DNA of 64,000 bases from Zygnema circumcarinatum. Taxonomy: Eukaryota > Streptophyta > Zygnematophyceae > Zygnematales > Zygnemataceae. The stretch lies in NCBI GenBank assembly GCA_037447605.1, contig CM074806.1, positions 4,833,287 to 4,897,286 of the forward strand, read 5' to 3'. The first letter of the stretch is position 1; every line of letters begins with the position of its first letter. A program made the translations under genes and the position numbers. This document shows positions 1 through 10,400 of this stretch, in pieces. The notes beneath the pieces were generated by a model, which did not search any database, was not told where the DNA came from, and saw nothing but the letters and a program-made list of their open reading frames with translations.

Positions 1-655
1 TCGCAGATCGCAACATGGCAGATCACTATTTGCTCTGCAGGAGGGCTCGGTCACAGCGAATGGCAGGTGCCCACGTATCCCGCCAAAGTCGTCTCAAAAA
101 GTTGTCCGTACAAATGTCGTACGGTCGCAACTTTGAGGAACCCAATATTTCGTACATTGAGAGCTTGGACCAATCAAAGTTTTTCACGTCAAAAATTTAA
201 CACGTGGCAGCGCACTCGCGCGTGCGATCCGGCTTTGGCGGGACTCGTGGGCGGTTTCCATTCGATAAGATCGAGCCCGGCAGCAGATCGAACGGTGACC
301 TGCAGTGGTGCGATCTGCGAGGGAATTCGACAGATGCGATTGACACGCACGTGTGAAGGACGGACACCCGCGAACGATCTCGTGGCGGACGGATCTTCCG
401 CTCCGAGCGGATTCGGGCAGGCAGATATTTCTTTCCCTCAAAAAAAAAATTCAGGGAGGCGGGATACAGTATTCAAAATGCGGTGACGGGGTATCATTTT
501 CCTTGGTTAGCAAAGATAAAATCAGCCGACGGAAGAAGGTGGGTATCGATTCCAAAAAGGTGTGAAAATAGCATTTTCCGTTTTTAATCCCTTTTGAAAT
601 CTGCCCGGCCGGGAAGGGGTGTTTGGATCCAAAAAAGGGGTGGAAATATCACTAC
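1..655. mobile_element. Partial foldback MULE-family element (window-truncated)
   Basis: Bases 1-95 match the reverse complement of about 239-335 over their whole length with scattered mismatches, so the region is an inverted repeat centred near base 168. The right arm continues to about 655. Its outer part (about 570-655) resembles, in reverse complement, the terminal inverted repeats of the MULE at 50285-54765: a GGG-initial end, then a TTTGGAT block, a CCGGGCA block and a GGATTAAA-like block. By symmetry the left end lies about 320 bases outside the window. No transposase is visible, so I read it as a non-autonomous foldback derivative. No target duplication can be tested because one end is missing. 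Confidence 0.55.
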
Positions 656-1729
656 CCTTTTTTTTTTTTGCGTTCACAATTTGAACTCTTTTTATTTATC
701 TAATTTAGGACGAGTGCGACAAAATGCTGTTTGATCCGTCACGCTCCGTCACCGTCGGTGACAGCTGGTGTGAAGAACAGGCGCGCGCTGAGCTGGCCGG
801 TCCCTTACTGCAATCATTTTCCGTACCTCAATTTGTCGTTTTAATCTACGAACGCCGTGACACCTAGATATTTGTTGTCGTTGCTGCTGTTGGCTTTGCC
901 CAATGGTGCACACATGGACGGCGACCCATGCCCATCCATCCCCTGACCTGAACCCCTTCGCTGGACGGAGCGTTGGACGACGAAGGGGTGTTGGCCCGCA
1001 GCCGTTGTCTGTTGCAGAAGGCTGTGAGCGGCATGCAGGGCAGATGGATGCTGTGCGGTCAAGAGAGGAGAAGGGAAATAAAAGCACACGCGAGCATCAC
1101 CCGCTTTGCTTTGCTTTGCTTTTCGTCCATTCATATTAAAAGAGCGAGTGCCGCACCAGGCGACAAAAAGAACAGTCAGCAGAAGTGGGTGACCTCTGGC
1201 CATCATCGCCCAAAGGGCTCGATTCCTCTCCTCGCTAAAGCAGTGCAGCTGCATGCTCTGCACTGCGTACCGTATCCTACGTGCCGCTAAACTTCCTGCT
1301 TCTCCTTCTCCTATAAGCCAAACACCGAGCTCCAATGGCGGAGCAGGCAATATTATACATAGGACTTACCGAAGCAGAAGCCTCTACTGACCTCTTACCG
1401 CCTGACTGCAGTACAATATCTAGTACAACAGTAACGTAGGACTAATGTTACACGAATAATAGAGCTGCCATACCTACATGAGACTGGCACGAAAATTTGT
1501 GAGCCGAGGCAAAATCTGTGCCAGAAAAAGCTCTGTATCCTAAGCTTGCTTGCTTACACTGCCCGCTTCCCTCAGCCGCTCTAAAACCCCGCGTGCATGT
1601 GCTAAGGAGCATCTCCGAGTCCCACTTCCTCCAATTAAGGGGCGGGGGAGCACAAAATGAGAAACATCAGAGTCACATATTCCTCCCATTCCATTCCACT
1701 CTACACTGCGACCAGTCGAAGCTTTCTCC
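656..1729. other. Intergenic, no gene seen
   Basis: Between the edge transposon and the 3' end of the expansin gene I see no frame with splice-site support or recognisable protein similarity. The short open frames here overlap each other on both strands. Part of 1500-1729 may be the expansin 3' UTR. Confidence 0.5.
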
Positions 1730-3347
1730 TTAAAGCCCTCTTCGGGACCGGTGCTTCCCCTTCCCTGGGGGATGCCTGCCTTTCCCCGGAGGATGCTTGC
1801 CCTTTCCAGGAGGATGCCTTCCCTTCCGCCGCCGCCCTCCGCTTGTCGACTCAGGAGAAGGAGGAGGAGAACTCTGCGCATGAAGAGCATCTGCTTGTTC
1901 TCTCTTCGGCTTCTCCTCTTCGATGGGGGCGGGAGGAGGAGGAGGAGGAGGGGCGGCAGTGGCGGTGGTAGTGTTGGAGGAGGAGGGAGCGTCGAACTGC
2001 ACGGCGCAGCGGTAGGTTCCGGAGGCCCAGTTTTGGGGGAGGCAGGAGGCGGAGGTGACCACCGCCTGGACGCGCCCGCCGAGGTTGGAGGAGACGCGGA
2101 ACGCGAGGGGGGCGACGGGCATGCCGCTGTCGTACACCCAGTTCTGCAGCAGAGCAGCAGCATGGGAGGGAGGGAGGGAGGGAGGGAGGGAGAGGGTCAT
2201 GGTGGGCACAGACAGACGGGTGTCCCCCCTTGACGTACGACGAGCAAGTGGCACAACCCCCCATGGGCCACAGCTGAGGCTATGCGCACAGCGCTCCACT
2301 CACCGCTCCCCAAGCATGGTGAAGGGCGTGGAAGGAGCTCCCTCCGTCCCAGGACACTTCCAGGGCGCTGATCTCCCCGGGACCCGCCACGTTCTCTAAG
2401 AGCACGTTCATCCAATACACGCTCCCCATCACTACGAACACTATGGGGCCACCGAACCCGCACGGAACCCTGCCGCACAACACCACCACCACACCGGAAA
2501 AAATTAGAAAACGAATTAAAATTAAAAATCAAAATCAAGATAAAATTGCCTTTAGCAGTTTTAGTTTAAAGAAGGATCGATCCCTAACCGCGAGTACTGG
2601 AGGGGCACGTGGCCGGCTTTGATGTCGGCTATCTTGCGGAAGGCGGGCTGGCTGAGGTCGAAGTGGTCACACGTGTCGCAGCACCAGTTGCCGCCCGGGC
2701 ACCAGTCCGTGATGGGAACCACGAGCTCCTCGCCCGTACAGTACGGACTGTCCACGCACTTCACTCTGCAAGAACATATAAGACATTTCTTCTTTTTTAA
2801 AACAAAAAAACAATGCGAGGCGAAAGAGAAAAAAATAAGCAGGCAATGGAAGTTTAAATATTAAAAAAAAATCACGAGTTTGCGGTGGGAGGGCGGGAGG
2901 GGCCTTGCCCTGAGCCGGCCACTGCCTACCTGTAGCACGCCCCGCAGCCGAGCCCGCCCTTGTAGAGGGGGGGACTGCCCGCCGCGATGTAGAGCGAGTA
3001 CCCCGCCGCCTCCAAGTCGCCATACCCGCAGGCCCCGCCTGCACGCGCACTCTCCTCCTTCTTATCTCCTCCAAAATCCTCGCTCCCTCGCTCCCTCCCT
3101 CCCTCCACCTTTCTTCCTTTACTTTAGAGATGTGAGAAGGAGGGAAAGAGAGGCAGGGAGAGAGCTTACCTTGAACCCCAAATCCGTCCGCGTCGCCATA
3201 GAAGGTCGCTCCCCCGGGCAGGACCTCGCCGTAGCCATGGCCATGGCTGCCGTCGTCTTGTGCGGAGGCGCGCGCGACGACAGCGAGCAGGAGGGAGGCG
3301 GCGAGAGATCCAAGGCGGTGCCACGTGGCTTCTTGGGATTGGACCAT
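1730..3347 (-). CDS. Expansin (beta-expansin-like) with basic proline-rich C-terminal tail
   Basis: Secreted wall-loosening protein. Five exons (3347-3170, 3038-2930, 2765-2589, 2469-2304, 2143-1730) join in phase to 347 residues. The N-terminus is a signal peptide ([15 protein letters not shown]). A six-stranded barrel domain follows, with [29 protein letters not shown], a Cys-rich stretch ([12 protein letters not shown]) and the HFDLS motif containing the HFD residues conserved in expansins. A second domain (CBM63-like) contains ALEVSW and ends near YRCAVQF. Family members normally stop there. This one continues about 85 residues: Ser/Thr, a run of seven prolines, an acidic Lys/Glu patch, then repeated [14 protein letters not shown] units. 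The tail could bind acidic wall polymers (inference). HFD and the Cys-rich region fit beta-expansins better than alpha, but I would not fix the subfamily. Confidence 0.85.
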
Positions 3348-3639
3348 GCTGAAACAGAAAGAGAGGCGGCGCGATCAAGATCTGCACAGAGCACGCGTGC
3401 GGGCAGGCATGCATGCATGCTGCGTCAACGGCAGGACAATGTTGAAAGCGGCAAGCTATTGAATTCAGGAATGTGAAGGAAGAGAAAATAGCTTCATAGA
3501 GCAGAGAAACCTGCACAGGAATTTTTACTTGGAGGAGAGAAGTAGCTGCGCATGTGCAATTCACCTTTCACGATCGCGCTCCTGCTGGAGCTGCTCCCAC
3601 CTTGATGTATGGCTGCCGCAAAGAAGGGGGAGACAGGCC

Positions 3640-3745
3640 AGAGGGAGAGAGAGAGATAGAGGGAGAGAGAGAGCGAGAGCGAGAGCGAGACAGGGGAGAG
3701 AGAGGGAGGGAGTGGGAGGGCGAGGGAGTGGGAGTGAGGGGAGGC
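3640..3745. repeat. GA-rich microsatellite / purine tract
   Basis: A (GA)n and GGGAGA-type purine run about 300 bases upstream of the expansin start codon. GAGA tracts of this kind are common in plant promoters and 5' UTRs; whether this one is functional is unknown. Confidence 0.7.
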
Positions 3746-5238
3746 GCGCGGAGGTTGTCCGCCCGCCCGCTTTTGGGCGCCGCCGCGTCCCGTCCCCGTG
3801 CGGGCGGGCGCCGACATTTACAGTTGCCGCAGATTCCGCGAGGGGCCGCCGGGCGGGGCGCGCCTCCCCCGCTAGGCGACACGGGGTCGCCGCTCAAGGT
3901 CGTACGGGACGAGAGAAGAGTGCACTCTGGCGGGCGAAAACGGAATAAATACACCGTGCAATGGTTTACGGTGGAGTTTTTCCTTTTGAAAGTACGAGAT
4001 CTAAAATGTTTATTGTTTTTTAGGAACCGTTGCTTTCGCGAAATTTTCTTTGACTGGCAATCCCTTAACCTTTATGTTATTGGTATGTTGCAAATATAGA
4101 AACAAAAGGTATTTTACGAGTTCAAGTAAAAGTGCTCTGTACCTGTTCTTTCTACAGTTTTGACAAGCCCGCCTAGGTTCCAAACGTCAAATATTGCAGT
4201 TAACTTCCAATTTTTTGAGGACATTGAACCTCCCTCATTGGCCAGCACAATTTTCCCACCAGCTGTCGCCTTCCCCGGGCCGTACGGTCAAAGCCGTTCC
4301 CGCCCGATCCGGCGCGCAGTGCCCGTCCGCTGGCGCGCTTCGGCGGAAGTCGCAGCCGGTCGCCGACCGGAGGGTCGGCCAATCAAAGACCGGGGCCGCA
4401 CGCGCGTCCTTGAGTGATTGTCGGTGCACGTGCGAAGGTCGGTTGCCATCCCCCTCGGGCTAGAGCCACGTAGCAAAAAGTCGTCGCCCAATCGGAGCGC
4501 GCCAAGCCACGCTTTTGGAGGGCCTCTGACAGGGATAAGCGACAAATAAATTCGGACTTCGTGTGCTACGTGGTCGCGTAGATTTGTTTTGTCGTATCCG
4601 TACGAGGGGAGATTGTTGCGGGGGCGCGTCCCTTTGTGGGCCTGCTGGCGGAGGTTGACTGGCCCACTGGGTCACAAGGCGACAATGATTGCGTACGAAT
4701 CCGAGGTGTTAACGATCGGCCGGAGGAGCAGCACGCTTGCGGCGCGTGGCGGCGGCCGTACCACTGTACGAGCTTTTGGGACTGTTGGAACGGGGGGAGC
4801 TTGTAGAAATGGCGGTTTCGTACGGGCCACAGGGCAGGCCGGATCGTTTAGTCCGTACAATATGTACGTTTCGCTGTCCTTTTGTTGGCGGTGCAAGCCG
4901 AGTCCTTCCCGTCGCCGTCCCGTAACCGTAGGCCCCGTACCGTATCGCACAAAGGCCCTCCTCTCTGTTCGATACGATACACTCGATCCGATTTGACTCG
5001 ATTCGAATCGAATTTCTCTATTTGCGTCCTACTTCGGGACCGTACATGTTGAAGAAGGTGCTTGCGCGGTTCCCCAAAGCCCCCCTGCCCTGTGCCGGAG
5101 TGCGAAAAGGTGTAGTTTGCGCGAGCACTTGGACTTGAACAACAACATCAACAACATCATCATCATCATGATCATCAATGGCGCGGCAGGGCAGCGCGGG
5201 GGATTAGGGTTCGCTCAGGAGCACCGACGCGAGGAGCC
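3746..5238. promoter_or_regulatory. Intergenic region with a dense GTAC (CCGTACG-type) cluster
   Basis: No gene is supported here. Between about 4575 and 5045 I count nine GTAC cores, several in CCGTAC or CGTACG context (for example near 4597, 4694, 4757, 4820, 4853, 4937 and 5040), against roughly two expected by chance. A GATACGATACACTCGAT-like run lies at 4970-4990. GTAC is the core bound by plant SBP-box factors and by copper-response regulators in green algae; assigning that role here is inference. The cluster lies upstream of the possible gene at 5239. Confidence 0.3.
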
Positions 5239-5985
5239 ATGGCGGCCTGGCGCGCCGCGCTGGCTGCTTCCGCGCGCTGGATGAGGTGATGCGCGCTGGC
5301 AGGGGCTCAAGGCGGGCGAGGGCGGGAGGAGGGTCGCAGAGAAAGGGGGGATGCCAGCCGTAGGCTTCGTAGGAACGTATTCAGCTGTAGGATGGCGGAC
5401 TTCAAATCGATAGGCGTCGCTGGTTTGCTGCCTGAAAATGTCATCTCGCTTTCTCCCTCTCTCTTTGGAGTTCCTTTTCCTATTGTTGCGTCAGTTGGAA
5501 TCACTGTTTGGGCAATGAGGCACTGCTGCCACTGTCTAGCAGATGCAAAGTAGCCTGGCATACAGCGAAGATAATGATGTTTCAAGGCGTGCACTTACGA
5601 AGTGTGTACGCGACCTTCAACAATCTAGAGAGCATGGTTAAATGGGAAATTTTGTCAATTTTCCTTTGATGGTGTGTCGTATGAATGCCTCAAATACAAG
5701 TCCTTCTGGCTTGAATGTTGAAGAAGAGAGTTTGCGGCCTTCACATAACAGAAGTTCGACATGTCGTATGCCTCTTTTTTTAATTTGGCGGGGCAAGAGG
5801 GAGGGGGAAGCAGGCATGGCGAGCAGCAAGTGAACCAAGTTGCTGATGTCCTAAAGCCGGGACCTCTGGGAATGCTTGTTCATAAGTTTTCGCCGTCGGA
5901 GCTGGCAGAAGCTGAAGCAGACGTGCACCGGGCACTAAGGAAGTGGAAGTGTCATTCAGGAGAGAAAATCACAAAGAAATTTTGA
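5239..5985 (+). CDS. Possible small two-exon gene, function unknown
   Basis: Exon 1 (5239-5285) encodes MAAWRAALAASARWM plus two bases and ends at a GT donor. Exon 2 (5814-5985) starts after a CAG acceptor, completes the split Arg codon and runs to TGA, giving about 72 residues. The N-terminus is rich in Ala, Arg and Trp and lacks acids, as in a mitochondrial presequence. The body has a motif PGPLGMLVHKFSPSELAEAE followed by a short amphipathic helix. I have an impression of small conserved plant mitochondrial proteins with a PLG..EHKF-like motif but cannot name a family. Exon 2 could extend into another exon. The phase match and the good ATG context are the main support. Confidence 0.4.
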
Positions 5986-7074
5986 TCCTTTCAAATGTGC
6001 TGAGAGACACCCTGCTCCATTTCCATTATTCGACGCTGGCTGAAGGGCACACTTAATTGTGAATATTCTCCGCATGAGGACGATGGTCTTCTCAACAATA
6101 GAGAATGTAATGGAGTTTTTGATAAAAAACTCATGTGTTGAAGAGCAGATAAAACGCCTTTTTCTGTGGAAGAGGTGATTCTTGCAAGAAGTACAATCTC
6201 CCAGAATTCAGAGAATCAAATTCTGGGTGCTATATGGATGTTAAAGACCTATGTACAAATCAGGCGCATGTTCATTCTGCACAATAACACAATCTCAATA
6301 TGTTCTTCTCAACCATTCGTGGTGGGTATTTTATGAGGGCACTTCTCAAACAAGCGTATAACCGTTATTGTAATTTTATCTCATGGAGACACAAGGCATA
6401 ACTGGGGTTGTTGCTTTTGACAGGCAGTTCATTGTTCCCTGTCGAAGATTTCCAACACTGGTCCTAAATCGGTACTAGACGCCGCAGTGTGTGGGAGGAG
6501 GACATGCACAAGATCGTCATCTCCAAACCCTTCTTCTTGGCCGCGCCATCTCTACGGTCAAATTGACATTAAATTCATCGCGCAATCACAATGCCCACCG
6601 AATAAACTTGTGAAGCACGCTGTCTCCCTAGGGATGATTTGGCATTTATCTCACGATGGCGCTGCCATCAAATGTACGCGGGCAAAAACAACCAAGGGGG
6701 ATCGGTTACGAACGAAAGAAAACGCCATGAGCTGAACTCTAGTTGTAGGCTTTCGTCTCCGTAGAAATTGACTAGCAGATGTCGCTAAGACCAGGCAACT
6801 GACACGTGTGACCGACAGTAAGGGACGGCCACAGATGGCATCATCGCCATCGTGAGGTCAATGCCACATCCCTTCTCTCAGTACAGTACCTGGTTATGTC
6901 TCTTGGCGAGAAGGCCTTTAGATGGCAACTGCCCGCGGCTAGGAGATCCATGTTCGCTCTGTTGGTGGCGGCGTGTCGTTCTTATGAGGTATGGCCCGGG
7001 TGACTAACTAACCACACCCGCGTACCGAGAGTCGTGAGGTGCCCGCGGACGCAACTGTCAAGTCTGTCCCATGT
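5986..7074. other. Intergenic, no gene seen
   Basis: AT-richer sequence with no spliceable or homologous frame that I can support. It may contain the 3' UTR of the small gene upstream and the promoter of the ZFC3H1-like gene. Confidence 0.5.
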
Positions 7075-7202
7075 CACCCATGCACCCATGCACCCATGCA
7101 CCCATGCACCCATGCACCCATGCACCCATGCACCCATGCACCCATGCACCCATGCACCCATGTACCCATGCACCCATGCACCCATGCACCCATGCTCCCA
7201 TG
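7075..7202. repeat. 8-bp tandem repeat, CACCCATG x 16
   Basis: Sixteen head-to-tail copies of CACCCATG, fourteen of them perfect; one copy reads TACCCATG and the last CTCCCATG. The array ends about 245 bases before the start codon of the ZFC3H1-like gene. Because the unit is 8 bp, every reading frame stays open on both strands, which produces spurious His/Pro/Met/Cys/Thr-rich frames. Each junction makes CATGCA, the core of RY elements bound by plant B3-domain factors. Confidence 0.95.
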
Positions 7203-7446
7203 GGGGCATGCCATGCGGGCACCATGCCATGAATTTGGAACGTTTGGGGAGTTTGCGTCGGTGGCTGTTGCGGCGGCCTCGATGCGCACATCAACGTTGC
7301 TGTAGCGCTGGCGCTGCCTCTCTTGCGCAGCCACCATGGCTGCTCCGCAGAATCTCGCCGAGAATGGAATGTAGAGAGTGCCTGCTCCGCGGGATTCTCC
7401 TGCCAGTTCGTTCTTAGGTTGGAGGGTTGTTGGAAAGGTTCGCGAC

Positions 7447-10400
7447 ATGGGAGACCATTTGAGCGAGCTGCGAGCCCTTGCGATAGCATCCATGATTGGA
7501 ACCAAGAGGCCTGCTGTAGCCTCCGCAGAAGACAGGGAGGAGGGGGAGCTGAGCCCTGAAGAAGACAGACGGGTTGTGCTTAAGAGTAGCAAGAGGTCGC
7601 GGGTAGAACGTATTAGTAAGGACTGGTTAGCTGTTGAGAAGGCCGTCAGGAGCAGTACAAGAGAGAGAGGGGCTTTGGGAGAGAGTGAGGATTTGCGGGA
7701 GCGGGCTAGGGAAGCAAGGTCTGGCCTCCAGCTGATGGAGAAGCACATCCAGGAGACAGCTGATGATGTTAAGGTTGTCCGTTCGGATTATATAGAGACA
7801 GAAAAAGGGAATGTAAACGGAGCTCCCGTTTCGAACACTCAGGGTGCGTGGAATCACCATTCTGAAGAAGGAACCTTCGTATATTTTGGAAGGCAGCGTT
7901 AGTCAATGACTTTGTGCTAGTTGTTGATTGTTGTTTTTGTTATGTAAGGAGGTTGATACCGTGGAAACGCTGGATGCTTGAACTACGGTCGTTCATATAT
8001 TCATGCATGTTATTGGAAAATGGAGGAAGTGTTATCAAGTACAAATTTGTCTCCCAAACTGACCATTTGAGCCTGCATAGCAGTGAGGGGCGATTGATTT
8101 TGGGATGTTTCTTCGGGCGCATGGCACAGGAGAGTCGCAAGAAGCTGTCGATGCCGCTTCGAAGATAGACATTTTGGCGTCAGTGTTGACTCACAAGAAA
8201 GAGGTATCGCGTGATGCATTTTTGGATCCTGCTTTTCTCGTCACTGACATCTTACGAGCAGAAAATTCACCAAAACATAAACCGTGGCACTGGTAGTTTG
8301 GCCAATATTGTTACATTTTGTCTGTTCATTTCCAACCTATCGACAGTGGTGTAAATAGAAACTCACAAGTTTTTGAAGTCGTCGCATGTAAGTTCTTATT
8401 GCAGAGCGGACACGTACCGATGGTGCTCTGTAGAGTGTTTTGTTTCCATGCCTCAAATCCCATTCCATTTTCCTTCAGGGCACTCTGTTGTTTTAAGTGT
8501 CGACGAAGCCCCTTTTCTGCTCATTTAGGAAAGGCGAGATAGACCGGTGCCTCCTTAGGAGTGCACCCAGAGTCCATTGGAGCCTCTACTTACACGTCCA
8601 TGTCATGTATAAAGTCACGCGGGCTTTATTTTATTTGCATAAAGCCAGTCTAAGCATATTGTTATTCGAGGTGGACTTGCCTTTCATGTTGAGACTCTTT
8701 GAGCCAGTTAAATATGCAATCTGGTTCCACAGAAGACGCATTCGCGGTTGAGACTGTCAGCAACTGATGTGCATTTTTTTTTCGCAGGGAATAGAGGAGA
8801 CATGCGTATCAGCAGAGGAAGGTGAACAGTTGAGCCGTCAAAGTTTGGATGGAATTCCTGAGCGTCCCCAGGTCGCTGTTCCTGTGAATTGTGCTGACGT
8901 CAGGATGAGCATTAACCAGGCCGACTCGAGGAAAGGACATGTGATGCTTCCGGACACCACTAGAGTGGAGGGCCTCCATTCCCAGCCTGAGGAGCCACAG
9001 TGCAGATTCAATGTTTCAGAAGAGTTGAACAACTTGGGATCTTCTGTTGTTGTGGAGGTTGCGAAAGATTTTGGTGGCACAGATCCTTGTCCTGCACCAC
9101 CAGATATTGTGCGTAAGAGCACAACTGCAAGAGGTGTGGTTACGGAGCAAGGGCTCTCGAATTTGAACGAGGGTTCGTCTTCTTTTACTACAGCCCCTGA
9201 ACTGCCATGTAGACTATCCCCTCTCCCTCCCCCGCCCATTCATTCCCAGAAAGGCAAGCCTGCAACAAACGATTCGTCTAGCATTATGGGACAGGTGTGT
9301 GCTCCTGTCCCTGTTCGTCTTGGCGGTGTTGGCTCCATGTTGGAGGCTGTGTCTGTTCCAGCAATAAATCGTGCTCCCTCTGCAACTGACATGAGTGTGC
9401 GGAAGGAAGCGGAATTATTTTTGCGTGATTTAGGCAAGTCTTTGGGAGGAGCAGCAAAGAGGAGACGTGGAGCTCCCAGTGATGACAGTTTCTTGATAAC
9501 TTTCGACGACGATGACGAGGAGGAAGATAACCGGCTGGAGACTGAGGCGCCGACACCCTTGGGGGGGGTTGTTGCTGCGCCGAGTAGCAACAGTCAGCCA
9601 GGCCAGCAGTCAGTGGGTTTGCATGCAGAGATTGAGCGGATGAGGAAACAGATAGCTGCCATGCAGAAGGTTAATGGCAAGGGGTCCGTTTCAGCAGCAC
9701 GAAGTCTAGATCAGCAAGGAGGTCGACCTGTCAGTCCGATCGTTCCAGGAACAGACAACGGCACATCTGCTGCCCATGTTGGCAAGGTTGGAGGACGAGG
9801 TACAGGAGGGAGGCCTGCTGTCGGAAATGGACACGCCAATCAAAGTATAGCGGATCTTGAAGAGCTGAAGAAACGAATTCATGCTAAAGAGGCCGAAGTT
9901 TTGCAGCTTCGCCAAGTGAGTGTGAAAGGAACACTCAACGATGTTGAAGTTCAAAAGCAGGGGCCTAAACGCGGCGTCGAGTCGGACACTTCTACAGGGC
10001 CACGATTCAGAGTTTTGCCCCCTCATGTCCGATCCTCTGGTGCACCCGATAACAGAGCTGGACAATTGCACTCTGCCAATGCATCCAAACGAGATAATGT
10101 TCATCCGTCAACTAGCACCGCTGGAAGGACTCTAAATCAGTGTTCTATACCCTCATTGGCCATCTTGCCTGTTGGTCCCGCTATCACCCCAGTAGCTGCT
10201 CCCACCAGCATTCCTCACGCTGCAGGGGCCATCTCGATAAAGGCTCCTGCAAGCAGTCAGCCTGCCATGATTAAATCCTCAGCTGAATCGGAGAAACAGG
10301 TAGATAATTTGAGAGGCAGGGTCATGGGCCGGGTCAGCAAATCTACGAAAGAACCAAGGGCTGATGGCGGGGATGGAGGGCATAAGCAGTTGGCCACTGA

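Noticed and set aside
7075-7202. CRISPR-like array
   Set aside because: Units are contiguous 8-mers without spacers, and the window is eukaryotic nuclear DNA.
6982-7748. Open frames on both strands rich in His-Pro-Cys-Thr-His-Ala-Pro-Met
   Set aside because: They come from the 8-bp repeat, which keeps all six frames open; no conserved sequence outside the repeat belongs to them.
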